DNA from: Vibrio cyclitrophicus
Lineage (GTDB): Bacteria > Pseudomonadota > Gammaproteobacteria > Enterobacterales > Vibrionaceae
Direction of reading: 5' to 3'
Length of the DNA stretch: 64,000 bases
Assembly (NCBI GenBank): GCA_023206055.1
Contig: CP065367.1
Coordinates: 930,001-994,000 of the forward strand
Under the pieces are notes generated by a model. The model was not told where the DNA came from. It saw nothing but the letters and a program-made list of their open reading frames with translations, and made no database searches. How positions within the stretch are numbered: the stretch's first letter is position 1; each line of letters begins with the position of its first letter. Position numbers and translations under genes: made by a program. This document shows positions 1 through 8,679 of the stretch, one piece after another.

Positions 1-242
1 CTGAAGAAAATGCAATTTTATTCGCTAAGCGTGATTTGGACAGTTGTGAAATCTGGGTGACGCACTTCCCTTGTCCAAACTGTGCGGCAAAAATCATCCA
101 AACAGGTATTTCAGCGGTACATTGCCCAGAGCAAAGTGAAGACTTCCTTTCTCGCTGGGGCGACAAGATTAAAGTCAGCCAAGATATGTTTGAGCAAGCT
201 GGTGTAAAAGTGGATTGGTTACCACTCGCTGAATTGGACTAA
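1..242 (+). CDS. Cytidine/deoxycytidylate deaminase family protein, C-terminal part
   Basis: This is the 3' end of a gene that begins before the window; the reading frame is open from base 3 to the TAA at 240-242. The visible part holds an AEEN-like stretch (EENAILFAKRD) followed about 20 residues later by PCPNC. That is the glutamate and the two zinc-binding cysteines of the dCMP/CMP deaminase fold; the zinc-binding histidine would lie just before base 1. By family it would deaminate a (deoxy)cytidine nucleotide using zinc. The substrate cannot be read from this fragment. A strong hairpin terminator follows it. Confidence 0.8.
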   Translation, partial: EENAILFAKRDLDSCEIWVTHFPCPNCAAKIIQTGISAVHCPEQSEDFLSRWGDKIKVSQDMFEQAGVKVDWLPLAELD

Positions 243-270
243 CATCTAAGCTGAATTTCGGATACAAAAA

Positions 271-308
271 AGCCGAGAGTCGATATTATCGCTCTCGGCT
301 TTCTTTTG
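271..308. terminator. Intrinsic terminator between convergent genes
   Basis: The 9-bp arms AGCCGAGAG and CTCTCGGCT enclose a 12-nt loop, with an A-run before and TTCTTTT after. It can serve the deaminase gene on the plus strand and the MscS-type gene on the minus strand. Confidence 0.85.
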
Positions 309-376
309 TTTGGACTTATAGCTTAGACGCTTTAGTTTAGACACTATAGCTCGGTCGCTATGGAGTGATGAGCAAA

Positions 377-1219
377 CTAAGCGCTCGTTGGGAATGCTTC
401 CGCATACGCTTCCATAAAGTCTTTACGAATATCTTGCTCTAAATGAATCGCTTTTTCGGTCGGACAGAAGATCATAAAGTGCACTTCTTGCTCACCTGTC
501 GAACTGCTTGTGATATGGATGTGAGGCTCAGAACCCGGAAGGTCAACGCCAGCGTGCTTTTCAATCACACCGTTGTAACGGCGGGCAACATCGATAAACT
601 CTTCGCAATGCTCTTCAATTTTCACAATAAGACCCGGCACCATAGGGTATAGGTTTACAAAGTCTTTCACTGTCACAAAAAAGTTATGATAAACATAGCG
701 CTTCATGAAGTTGAGGTTCTTTACCGGATACGTAAAAAACATGCTATTGGGTAGCGTAGCTGTCTTGCCAGTGAAGTGATATTGCCCATGATACAAATCG
801 ATTTCTTGAATCACAGTCGCCATCAAATTGTGCTCAATCACCTCGCCGCTGATTTTACCCACTTCGATCCAGTCGCCGATTCTAAATGAGCGAGAACTCG
901 CACGTTGAATAGAACCAGTGAAACACAAAATGATCTCTTTAGATGCGACGACTATAGCAACAGCAATGGCTGTTACCGACAGCGCAAATTCGCTGATTTC
1001 GGATTTCCACAGCACAAATAACGTCACAACAATAATCGCGAATGTGCCATTTTTGGTTCGTGACATCCAGTTACGTTGGTCTTCACTAAGGAAAGCAACA
1101 TCACCTCTTATTTGAGATAAGGTGATTCGGCGAATGATTAAAATAATAGTGATAATCAACGCACTAAAAATAAACTTATGAGCGAGTAGAAAATCAATTA
1201 CTTGCCACAACTTTTCCAT
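377..1219 (-). CDS. Small-conductance mechanosensitive channel (MscS) family protein
   Basis: The product is a 280-residue inner-membrane protein with hydrophobic helices near residues 10-30, 58-75 and 78-102. An MscS-type beta domain follows: FRIGDWIEVGKISGEV, then an ATLPNS segment that matches the family's VPN region. MscS proteins open under membrane tension and release solutes on osmotic downshock. This one is close to MscS in length and lacks a long periplasmic N-terminus, unlike the second family member at 43907-45511. AAAGGAA stands before the ATG. It is probably transcribed separately from the upstream DM13 gene, because a hairpin lies between them. The channel assignment is by family; conductance and gating are unknown. 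Confidence 0.85.
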   Translation of the reverse strand: MEKLWQVIDFLLAHKFIFSALIITIILIIRRITLSQIRGDVAFLSEDQRNWMSRTKNGTFAIIVVTLFVLWKSEISEFALSVTAIAVAIVVASKEIILCFTGSIQRASSRSFRIGDWIEVGKISGEVIEHNLMATVIQEIDLYHGQYHFTGKTATLPNSMFFTYPVKNLNFMKRYVYHNFFVTVKDFVNLYPMVPGLIVKIEEHCEEFIDVARRYNGVIEKHAGVDLPGSEPHIHITSSSTGEQEVHFMIFCPTEKAIHLEQDIRKDFMEAYAEAFPTSA

Positions 1220-1296
1220 TACTTATTCCTTTAGCTTTATAACGACGAGCTTTACAACGATTAGCATTTTTCACGATTAGCGGAAACTTCGCTATG

Positions 1297-1325
1297 AAAA
1301 AGCGCTCAATTATTAAGCGCTTTCT
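1297..1325 (-). terminator. Intrinsic terminator of the DM13 gene
   Basis: The 8-bp arms AAAGCGCT and AGCGCTTT are separated by 9 nt. On the minus strand the hairpin is followed by a T-run (the AAAAA at 1297-1301). It lies about 35 bases past the stop of the DM13 gene. Confidence 0.75.
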
Positions 1326-1356
1326 TACGTGCCTAAATCAGCTATTGGTAAGGCTA

Positions 1357-1824
1357 TCATTTTATCTTGGCAGAAGTAATAAATTGACCAAAAGTTTCAC
1401 ACCAAATCACAACCGTATTAAATCGATTAAGATCAGTACCTTCGGGAAGCGAAACCATAAAACGGTCGAATGTTTTCACATCTCCGACTCTCAATAACTC
1501 GTTCTTGCTGTCATTGAAAGCTTGCTCGGTTTCAATGAAATTAGGTGAGAGGTAGACCTTGTAATCAGGCCCCGGCGCCAATTCACCTTCAAAAGCGATC
1601 GCACTTTCAGATACTGAGACGATGCCTTCTCCCCAGTGCAAGAAGTCACTGTCTTGTCGATCTTTAGTGAACTCACCCGTGTAGATAGCCTGCTCACTGA
1701 TCGCTTCAACAGAACTTGAGGAAGGAGAATCAGGCTCAATCAAGATAGGTAATGCGTAAACACCCAGTCCAAAACCAAAAGCACCCACGGCTAAGTGGGT
1801 GCAAAGTAAAACTAACTTTTTCAT
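1357..1824 (-). CDS. DM13-domain secreted or membrane-anchored protein
   Basis: The product has 155 residues. A hydrophobic N-terminal segment (residues 4-28) is either a signal peptide or an uncleaved anchor, and a short serine-rich linker follows. The rest matches the DM13 domain: GEF near the start, GPDYKVYLSP in the middle, and VVIWCETFGQFI with the single conserved cysteine at the end. DM13 domains are proposed to take part in redox or electron transfer at the cell surface, but the biochemical role in bacteria is not settled. A GGGAG ribosome binding site precedes the ATG. No redox partner is adjacent, so the context adds little. Confidence 0.75.
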   Translation of the reverse strand: MKKLVLLCTHLAVGAFGFGLGVYALPILIEPDSPSSSSVEAISEQAIYTGEFTKDRQDSDFLHWGEGIVSVSESAIAFEGELAPGPDYKVYLSPNFIETEQAFNDSKNELLRVGDVKTFDRFMVSLPEGTDLNRFNTVVIWCETFGQFITSAKIK

Positions 1825-1900
1825 CGCGTACTCCCTTATGCTTAAAGAGAGTATTATTGAATACTCTCAAAAATACAAAGAGATATAACGCTCTGATGTT

Positions 1901-3133
1901 CTATTTTTGGTAATGCGTCGCTGTACGTTGAGACAATTCGACAATCACTTTTACCGCGTGCTCCATGCCTTGAATGGTAATGAACTCATGAATACCGTGG
2001 AAATTGTAGCCACCAGTAAAGATATTCGGACATGGTAGTCCCATGAAAGATAAACGAGCACCGTCTGTACCACCTCGGATAGGCTTGATCATTGGCTCAA
2101 CATCGCAATCAATCATCGCTTGCTTCGCTAATTCAATAATATGTTGATGCGGTTCAACCATCTCTTTCATATTGAAGTAGCTATCGGTTAGCACCAACTC
2201 AACACGGCCTTTCTCGAGACGCTCATTCAGCTCATCCACTTTCTGTTGCATGAATGCCTTACGCGCTTCTACACCCTCACGTTCAAAATCACGGATGATG
2301 TATCCCAGTTCAGAGCGAGCCACACCCATTTCAGCTGATTTCAGGTGGTAAAAACCTTCATACCCTTCTGTGCACTCTGGTGTTTCTTGCGCTGGCATCA
2401 TCAATTGGAATTGCGCTGCAATGTTCATTGAGTTCACCATTTTACCTTTTGCGGTACCGGGGTGAACGTTCACGCCATGACAAATAACGTCAGCGCTCGT
2501 GGCATTAAAGTTCTCAAATTCCAACTCCCCTACCGGTCCACCATCGATGGTGTACGCCCACTCGGCGCCAAACTTCTCAACGTCAAACAGGTTTGCACCA
2601 CGACCGATCTCTTCATCTGGCGTAAAACCAATGCAAATGTCGCCGTGTTTGATGTCTGGATTCGCTTTTAGGTAAGCAATCGCGCTGATGATTTCAGCGA
2701 TGCCCGCTTTATTGTCGGCACCAAGCAGAGTCGTACCGTCAGTCGTAATAAGGTCGTGGCCATGCAAAGAGTCAAGATCTGGGTATTGGTTTGGATTCAA
2801 ACTCTCGCCACTTTCACCTAATTCAATCGTTCCACCTTGGTAATCTTTAATCACTTGTGGTTTCACGTTGGAACCTGATGCGTCAGGAGCGGTATCCATA
2901 TGCGCTACAAAGCCAATCGCAGGCACTGGATAATCGACATTCGACGGCAGTTTCGCCATCAAATATCCATTGTCATCTAAAGACACATCAACTAAGTCTA
3001 ATTCCACCAATTCTAACTTTAAGGCTTCAGCAAACGTAATTTGACCCGGTGAACTTGGGCATTGCTGATTAGAAGGATCGGATTTGGTATCAAAAGTAAC
3101 GTAATTCAGAAAACGTTCTACAAGCTTTTCCAT
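1901..3133 (-). CDS. pepT: Peptidase T, aminotripeptidase
   Basis: The product is a 410-residue cytoplasmic M20B metallopeptidase, the usual length for PepT. It removes the N-terminal residue from tripeptides using two zinc ions. The metal and catalytic residues are visible: H78 and D80 in GFVAHMDTAPDASG, the aspartate in GADNKAG, the paired glutamates in TPDEEIGRGA, the aspartate in YTIDGGPVGELEFENF, and a histidine near the C-terminus in NFHGIHE. It is monocistronic: the upstream 350 bases contain only a divergently read short gene. Confidence 0.95.
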   Translation of the reverse strand: MEKLVERFLNYVTFDTKSDPSNQQCPSSPGQITFAEALKLELVELDLVDVSLDDNGYLMAKLPSNVDYPVPAIGFVAHMDTAPDASGSNVKPQVIKDYQGGTIELGESGESLNPNQYPDLDSLHGHDLITTDGTTLLGADNKAGIAEIISAIAYLKANPDIKHGDICIGFTPDEEIGRGANLFDVEKFGAEWAYTIDGGPVGELEFENFNATSADVICHGVNVHPGTAKGKMVNSMNIAAQFQLMMPAQETPECTEGYEGFYHLKSAEMGVARSELGYIIRDFEREGVEARKAFMQQKVDELNERLEKGRVELVLTDSYFNMKEMVEPHQHIIELAKQAMIDCDVEPMIKPIRGGTDGARLSFMGLPCPNIFTGGYNFHGIHEFITIQGMEHAVKVIVELSQRTATHYQK

Positions 3134-3367
3134 AATTCATTCCACCATGGATTAAGTAATTGATTTACTGACTTTATTATTCATGTAGATCAGCGAGGCA
3201 TTGTTAAGTAAATACGTACGCAGAGTCAGTCGCGAGGTTTTTTATCTTACGCCCTTGACCATGTATGTAATTGCTCTAAATCATTATTGTGCGAAATTAG
3301 ATGCGCTTCCTATACTTGAAAACAGAGGGTTTCGTCAGTTCAACATTGCATACGGATGATAAGAGAT

Positions 3368-3421
3368 CACTTTGTACGTATTCTACGCCCTCCGCTCTCA
3401 GCCTAACAAAAGTACAAAGTG
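3368..3421. promoter_or_regulatory. Inverted repeat in the leader of the 48-residue gene
   Basis: The arms CACTTTGTAC (3368-3377) and GTACAAAGTG (3412-3421) are perfect 10-bp complements with 34 nt between them, about 60 bases before the ATG at 3483. They could form a leader RNA hairpin or be two halves of a protein-binding site. The rest of the 3134-3482 gap shows nothing I can name. Confidence 0.45.
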
Positions 3422-3482
3422 GATGATGATCACAATTTATCCTTGATGCAGAATCTGTCATACGTTACACGGAGACACAGTT

Positions 3483-3629
3483 ATGACGATTAATAAATAT
3501 TTCATTTTCTCTCCTCAAGCCTCTGAGGAAACGCTTCAACCAGTATTAACTGAGAAAGAAGTTCAAAGGCAGGAAGCTCTAAGACAGGCGCAGACCCAGG
3601 GTGGGTTAGACACAAACGCGACCTCGTAA
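3483..3629 (+). CDS. Small protein of 48 residues, function unknown
   Basis: The frame ATG to TAA gives MTINKYFIFSPQASEETL and continues for 48 residues. It is hydrophilic, glutamine- and glutamate-rich, with no membrane segment or cysteine. ACGGAGAC lies 6-11 bases before the ATG as a ribosome binding site, and a strong terminator follows 40 bases after the stop. It therefore looks like a complete one-gene transcription unit. I do not recognise the family. An alternative is a regulatory RNA that happens to contain a frame. Confidence 0.6.
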   Translation: MTINKYFIFSPQASEETLQPVLTEKEVQRQEALRQAQTQGGLDTNATS

Positions 3630-3668
3630 CTCAATGAATACCTAGCACTATTAAGACCCCTATAAAAA

Positions 3669-3701
3669 AGCTCTACGCTCTATCCTGTAGAGCTTTTTTT
3701 A
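3669..3701 (+). terminator. Intrinsic terminator of the 48-residue gene
   Basis: AGCTCTAC and GTAGAGCT pair across a 10-nt loop and are followed by a run of T. It belongs to the short gene at 3483-3629. Confidence 0.85.
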
Positions 3702-4001
3702 TTCTTGATGTATTTTCATACCCCGCACCCAACAAAAGCGGCTAATTAAACCTTCGCTCATTACTTCTTGTTCTTCACTTCTCGATCACCGTTTGGCTCA
3801 CAATTTCTTACGAATGTATTTTCACGCATTGCACACGCTAGCTTGCAGCGCTGAGAAATGACTCACTAAACTCCCCGATGCCATACCTTGTCGTGTCATT
3901 TTGTGCTAATAATTCATATTCGTTTTCATTCCTCACTCGCCCTCTTTTCAAAAACTCTAATGCGAGTACCAGAGAACCTAACCACAGGAACCCCGAATTC
4001 A

Positions 4002-5054
4002 ATGGAATATTCAAAACTAGGAAGTAGTCAAATTCCCGTTTCCCGTATCTGCCTTGGTAGCATGACTTGGGGGCTACAAAATACGCAACAACAAGCCGAC
4101 CAACAGATTGAGTACGCATTAAGCCAAGGTATTAACTTTATCGATACTGCAGAGATGTACGCGGTTCCACCTTCTCCAGATACCTATGGCAAAACAGAAG
4201 CGATAATTGGTAACTGGTTATCGCGTAACCCACAGCGTCGCCAAGAGTTGATCATCGCAAGCAAAATTGCCGGGCCAGGGCTTCCTTGGGTTCGAGATGG
4301 TGGTCCGATAACCGGTGAAGCCGTGATCGCAGCCGTTGATGCATCATTAAAACGCCTACAAACAGACTATATCGACCTTTACCAACTTCATTGGCCAAAT
4401 CGCACAACGCCTCACTTTGGTAAGCACTTCCCGAATCACATTCGATTCAGTGATATTGACCGAAATCAGCATGAAGCTGAGATGTTAGAAATCCTACAAG
4501 CATTAGCTAGCTGTATTAAGGCGGGTAAAATTCGCCATGTCGGGCTTTCAGATGATTCCACTTGGGGCATTAACACATACCTCAAGCTGAGCGAGAAACA
4601 CGATTTACCGCGTATGGTTTCGATTCAAAATGAATTTAGCTTGCTGCACGCAAAAGATTGGCCATATCTAATTGAGAACTGTGTGCATGAAGATGTCGCT
4701 TATCTGCCATGGTCACCTTTAGCTGCAGGCATGTTGAGTGGAAAGTACATCGATGGCGCAAGACCGGAAGGCAGCCGTTGGACTTACATGCAACGTAAAG
4801 GCATCTTCCGTGATACTGAATCTGCCAATGAAGCGGTTAAAGGCTATGTTGAAGTCGCAAACACTCACGGGTTTACACCAAGCCAGCTTGCATTGGCATG
4901 GTGTAATCAAGTTGATGGTGTCACCTCCACAATTATTGGTGCAACGACCATGGAACAACTGAAAGAAAACGTAGCAGCTTTCAGCAAGCCTCTATCAGAA
5001 CAGATACTCACTGATATCAACACAGTGTTTAAGCGCTACCCTGTTCCGTATTAA
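4002..5054 (+). CDS. tas: NADP(H)-dependent aldo-keto reductase, Tas-like
   Basis: The start was chosen at the ATG of MEYSKLGSSQIPVSRICLGS, 114 bases inside a longer open frame, because this is where aldo-keto reductase homology begins and ACAGGAA lies upstream. The resulting 350 residues match the usual Tas length. The catalytic tetrad of the fold can be seen: Asp in FIDTAEMY, Tyr in the same motif, Lys in IIASKIAG and His in DLYQLHWPNR. The NADP-binding end is IIGATTMEQLKENV. Such enzymes reduce aldehydes and ketones in the cytoplasm; the physiological substrate is not known. Confidence 0.88.
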   Translation: MEYSKLGSSQIPVSRICLGSMTWGLQNTQQQADQQIEYALSQGINFIDTAEMYAVPPSPDTYGKTEAIIGNWLSRNPQRRQELIIASKIAGPGLPWVRDGGPITGEAVIAAVDASLKRLQTDYIDLYQLHWPNRTTPHFGKHFPNHIRFSDIDRNQHEAEMLEILQALASCIKAGKIRHVGLSDDSTWGINTYLKLSEKHDLPRMVSIQNEFSLLHAKDWPYLIENCVHEDVAYLPWSPLAAGMLSGKYIDGARPEGSRWTYMQRKGIFRDTESANEAVKGYVEVANTHGFTPSQLALAWCNQVDGVTSTIIGATTMEQLKENVAAFSKPLSEQILTDINTVFKRYPVPY

Positions 5055-5265
5055 GCTGTAAGTTCACCTAGCCTTCACAGTTCGCCTAACCTTCTCGGTT
5101 CAGCGAGACTTAGGTAAGTAAATCTCATAAGAGTGCGCTATTTAGTGCGCTTTTCTTTTTTAAGTGGGTCGCTTTTGCTTTTTATGTGGATCGCATTGAG
5201 TCATCACGCTTTTGGTTCTCCAACCTTTGCTCTATAATGCGCGGGCTTATATCTAGGATAAAAAC

Positions 5266-6000
5266 ATGATTTCAAAAAACCAATTAAAACTCCTTCGCGC
5301 TTTGGGCCAAAAGAAACAACGTAAAGCCCACGGCCTGTTTCTAGTTCAAGGTGAAAAGAACGTTCTTGAGCTGTTCAATAGTGACTTAGTCGTGAAGAAC
5401 GTCTTTGCTACCGCTGATTTCCTGTCTGAAAATCACGCGTCATTGATTGAGTTTGATTGTGTTGAAGCCTCACTAGATGACCTAACCAAGGCAAGCACTT
5501 TGGTAAGTAACAACGCAGCGATTGCTGTTGTTGAGATCCCAACGTTTGAATTACCAAAAGCAACTGGATTGATGATTGCGCTGGATGGCGTGTCTGATCC
5601 GGGCAACCTAGGTACTATTATTCGCGTAGCAGACTGGTATGGCATTCAGCATATCGTTGCGAGCAGCGATTGTGCAGACCCATATAACCCGAAAACGATC
5701 AGCGCAACTATGGGCAGCTTTGGCCGAGTACACGTAAGCCAAACCGACTTACCTGAATACTTAGAGCAAGCGAACCTGCCTGTTTACGGCGCGTTCTTAG
5801 AGGGCGAAAGTGTTCATAAGACGGAATTTACTGCCAACGGCATTTTGCTAATGGGCAGTGAGTCTCACGGCATTCGTGAACACGCCGCTAAATACGTGAC
5901 GGATAAGATTACGATTCCAGCATTCGGTGGCGCAGAGTCTCTGAATGTAGCAATGGCGACAGGTATTATTCTCGACAACATGCGTCGTCAGTATAGCTAA
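5266..6000 (+). CDS. SpoU (TrmH) family RNA 2'-O-methyltransferase
   Basis: The product has 244 residues. Residues 1-95 form an RNA-binding substrate domain, beginning MISKNQLKLLRALGQKKQRK and including GLFLVQGEKNVLEL. A trefoil-knot methylase domain follows, with the three SpoU motifs: DGVSDPGNLGTIIRVADW, LLMGSESHGIREH and IPAFGGAESLNVAMATGI. These bind S-adenosylmethionine and methylate a ribose 2'-OH in rRNA or tRNA. The motif spacing and N-terminus do not match RlmB closely, so I leave the target open. No neighbour is obviously in the same operon. Confidence 0.88.
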   Translation: MISKNQLKLLRALGQKKQRKAHGLFLVQGEKNVLELFNSDLVVKNVFATADFLSENHASLIEFDCVEASLDDLTKASTLVSNNAAIAVVEIPTFELPKATGLMIALDGVSDPGNLGTIIRVADWYGIQHIVASSDCADPYNPKTISATMGSFGRVHVSQTDLPEYLEQANLPVYGAFLEGESVHKTEFTANGILLMGSESHGIREHAAKYVTDKITIPAFGGAESLNVAMATGIILDNMRRQYS

Positions 6001-6043
6001 TCGATTCAAGAATCAGCGGCTAGCTAGAATTAGCGGATAAAAA

Positions 6044-6085
6044 GAGCAAGATTCCCTATCTTGCTCGTCCCTCGCAGCAGGGAAT
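6044..6085 (+). terminator. Hairpin terminator region with two overlapping stems
   Basis: GAGCAAGAT (6044-6052) pairs with ATCTTGCTC (6058-6066). An alternative stem pairs ATTCCCT (6051-6057) with AGGGAAT (6079-6085). The two stems share bases and exclude each other. No clear T-run follows, so termination is only probable. Confidence 0.4.
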
Positions 6086-6198
6086 GACGTAACTTAGAAG
6101 TAGAGACAAAACCAACCACCAGCTCTCACCGCACAAAACATCAAGTAGATTTTGAAATATAATGTTGGCAAGTAGGTCAATAATTAACTGAATCATCA

Positions 6199-6243
6199 GC
6201 CGTCATCCTCAAGAAGGAGGGACGACTGAGTTGGGGATCTTTT
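6199..6243. repeat. Candidate Vibrio intergenic palindromic repeat
   Basis: The segment from CGTCATCCTCAAGAAGGAGG to GGGGATC forms an imperfect hairpin. It resembles, in opposite orientation, the ATTCCCT...AGGGAATGACG segment at 6051-6090. I recall similar CGTCAT...GGGAATCT palindromes between Vibrio genes. On the minus strand it could help end the fdxA transcript. Confidence 0.35.
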
Positions 6244-6272
6244 TTTCGGAAGGTTTGTTTCAAGTAGCAGAA

Positions 6273-6596
6273 TTACTTTTCTAGCATTGCCAACTTATCA
6301 GCGACACCATTCCACTTTTCAGCTTCATCCATCGGTGCTTTTACTTCCGTTTGTACCGGCCAGATCTCAGCAAGCTCGGCATTCACTTCAATAAAGATCT
6401 TTTGATCTTCTGGCAGTTCATCTTCTTGGAAGATCGCTTGAGCGTCGCATTCAGGTACACATAAACCACAATCAATGCATTCGATTGGGTTGATTACCAT
6501 GAAATTCGGGCCTTCATGGAACGCATCTGCGGGGCATACCGCCACACAGTCTGTGTATTTACATTGAATACAATTATCGCCTACGACAAATGCCAT
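6273..6596 (-). CDS. fdxA: Seven-iron ferredoxin FdxA
   Basis: The product has 107 residues, the usual FdxA length. Cysteines C9, C12, C17 and C21-P (CIQCKYTDCVAVCP) and C40, C43, C46 and C50 (CIDCGLCVPEC) match the [3Fe-4S][4Fe-4S] pattern of Azotobacter ferredoxin I. C9, C17 and C50 would bind the 3Fe cluster, and C21, C40, C43 and C46 the 4Fe cluster. It is a soluble one-electron carrier. Its redox partner is not indicated; the divergent flavoprotein gene at 6851 is a neighbour but not proven to be linked. Confidence 0.93.
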   Translation of the reverse strand: MAFVVGDNCIQCKYTDCVAVCPADAFHEGPNFMVINPIECIDCGLCVPECDAQAIFQEDELPEDQKIFIEVNAELAEIWPVQTEVKAPMDEAEKWNGVADKLAMLEK

Positions 6597-6850
6597 GATG
6601 CTCTGCTCTATAAGTTAGTCAAAATTGAAGAATGGAGGATAATACTCATCCCAAGGCAAAATTCAACATCATACGGCTCTAATATCGTGTCTATTTGCTC
6701 CATGTTTCCAAATTAGTATGACAGATAAATCAATTTCTCGTAAAATGCGCGCCATTGTGAGCTTATCGCTTCTTTCAACATCAGCGTTTTCATCAAACTC
6801 TGCGTTTAGAAGCGGTCTAGCTAAGACACCTATAAAAACGAGACATCAAA

Positions 6851-8482
6851 ATGATACGTTTAACCGAAATTAAACTCCCCCTAGACCACGAAGAATCAGC
6901 CATTCAAGACGCTATTGAAGCGAAGCTTGGCATTAATTCTGATCAGGTACTTTCTTTTAATATCTTTAAACGTGGCTACGATGCTCGTAAGAAATCAAAA
7001 ATCTTACTTATCTACACGCTTGACGTTCTCGTTGAAAACGAAGCTGAGTTGTTAGAGCAATTCATTAGCGACCCACACGTAAAAGTGACTCCCGACATGG
7101 AGTACAAATTCGTTGCGAAAGCCGTTGAGAACCAAACTGAACGCCCTGTCGTTATCGGTTTTGGCCCTTGTGGTTTGTTCGCTGGCTTAGTGCTTGCTCA
7201 AATGGGCTTCAACCCAATCATCGTTGAGCGTGGTAAAGAAGTCCGTGAACGTACGAAAGATACCTTTGGTTTCTGGCGTAAGCGTACGCTGAACACTGAA
7301 TCAAACGTACAGTTTGGTGAAGGTGGCGCAGGTACTTTCTCTGACGGTAAGCTATACAGCCAAGTTAAAGATCCAAAGCACTACGGCCGTAAAGTAATCG
7401 AAGAATTCGTAGCTGCTGGCGCACCAGAAGAAATTCTATACGTGAGTAAGCCACACATCGGTACCTTTAAACTGGTTACCATGATCGAAAAGATGCGCGC
7501 TTCTATCATTGAGCTAGGTGGCGAAATCCGTTTCAGCACTCGCGTTGATGACGTTCATATGGAAGACGGTCAAATCACTGGCTTGACGCTTTCTAACGGT
7601 GAAGAGATTAAATCTCGTCACGTAGTACTGGCTGTTGGCCACAGTGCTCGTGATACGTTTGAAATGCTGCACGAACGTGGCGTTTACATGGAAGCTAAGC
7701 CTTTCTCTGTTGGTTTCCGTATCGAACACAAGCAAGCGATGATCGATGAAGCTCGTTTCGGTAAGAACGCAGGCAACCCTATCCTAGGTGCCGCGGACTA
7801 CAAACTGGTTCACCACTGTAAAAATGGTCGCACTGTATACAGCTTCTGTATGTGCCCGGGTGGTACTGTGGTTGCAGCGACGTCTGAAGAAGGCCGCGTT
7901 GTAACCAACGGCATGAGCCAATACTCTCGTGCAGAGCGCAACGCAAACAGCGCAATCGTTGTAGGTATCGACCCAGAGCGTGATTACCCAGGTGATGCAC
8001 TAGCAGGTATCCGTTTACAACGTGAGTTAGAAAGTGCCGCTTATGTTCTAGGTGGCGAGAACTACGATGCCCCTGCACAGAAAATCGGTGACTTCCTAAA
8101 AGGTCGCGATCCAAGTGAAATCGGTGAAGTAAAACCATCATTCACACCGGGTATCCACCTAACTGACATTTCAAAAGCGCTACCTGATTTTGCTATCGAA
8201 GCGATTCGTGAAGCAATCCCAGCGTTCGAGAAGAAAATTAAAGGCTTCTCTACGCCAGACGGTCTATTAACTGGCGTTGAGACTCGTACGTCTTCTCCTG
8301 TATGCATCAAGCGTGGTAAAGACTTCCAAAGCATCAACCTTAAGGGCTTCTTTCCTGCTGGTGAAGGTGCAGGCTACGCAGGCGGTATCCTTTCTGCTGG
8401 TATCGATGGTATTAAGGCTGCAGAAGCGCTAGCACTATCAATGGCAGAGCAAAACCAAGCAGAGAAGATTGAGATCGCTTAA
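6851..8482 (+). CDS. FAD-dependent dehydrogenase of the COG2509 type
   Basis: The product has 543 residues and is probably soluble. The N-terminal 90 residues form a small alpha/beta domain containing FNIFKRGYDARKKS. An FAD-binding Rossmann motif follows: PVVIGFGPCGLFAGLVLAQM, then a second-strand IIVERGKEV. The central block FGEGGAGTFSDGKLYS and the C-terminal FFPAGEGAGYAGGILSAGID are hallmarks of this conserved but uncharacterised flavoprotein family. The reaction is unknown. The gene is read away from fdxA across a 254-bp gap, so any partnership with the ferredoxin is only a guess. Confidence 0.85.
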   Translation: MIRLTEIKLPLDHEESAIQDAIEAKLGINSDQVLSFNIFKRGYDARKKSKILLIYTLDVLVENEAELLEQFISDPHVKVTPDMEYKFVAKAVENQTERPVVIGFGPCGLFAGLVLAQMGFNPIIVERGKEVRERTKDTFGFWRKRTLNTESNVQFGEGGAGTFSDGKLYSQVKDPKHYGRKVIEEFVAAGAPEEILYVSKPHIGTFKLVTMIEKMRASIIELGGEIRFSTRVDDVHMEDGQITGLTLSNGEEIKSRHVVLAVGHSARDTFEMLHERGVYMEAKPFSVGFRIEHKQAMIDEARFGKNAGNPILGAADYKLVHHCKNGRTVYSFCMCPGGTVVAATSEEGRVVTNGMSQYSRAERNANSAIVVGIDPERDYPGDALAGIRLQRELESAAYVLGGENYDAPAQKIGDFLKGRDPSEIGEVKPSFTPGIHLTDISKALPDFAIEAIREAIPAFEKKIKGFSTPDGLLTGVETRTSSPVCIKRGKDFQSINLKGFFPAGEGAGYAGGILSAGIDGIKAAEALALSMAEQNQAEKIEIA

Positions 8483-8526
8483 GCGCTTTCGATAAACCCG
8501 AGCTAAATAGCGAACACCCAAAACTG

Positions 8527-8561
8527 AAAATCCAGTGTCTTGTCGACACTGGATTTTTTTT
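8527..8561 (+). terminator. Intrinsic terminator after the flavoprotein gene
   Basis: The 13-bp arms AAAATCCAGTGTC and GACACTGGATTTT enclose a short loop, and a run of T follows. It ends the transcript of the gene at 6851-8482. Confidence 0.92.
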
Positions 8562-8611
8562 ATGTGCATGTGACTAGCGGTAAACAAGCAACATGGTAGA
8601 ATGCAGCCATT

Positions 8612-8633
8612 AATCTTATCCTCATATAAGATT
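8612..8633 (+). promoter_or_regulatory. Inverted repeat upstream of the RhlE-like helicase gene
   Basis: AATCTTAT (8612-8619) and ATAAGATT (8626-8633) are perfect 8-bp arms about 50 bases before the helicase start. It may be a hairpin in the leader or an operator. No other support. Confidence 0.3.
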
Positions 8634-8679
8634 GTTGAACCTTTCCATCGCTATTTAGCCAAATCATACCGAGAAACTT

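Noticed and set aside
5131..5160. Terminator after the Tas-like gene (AGTGCGCT...AGTGCGCT)
   Set aside because: The two copies are direct repeats and only GCGC/GCGC can pair, so the stem is too weak.
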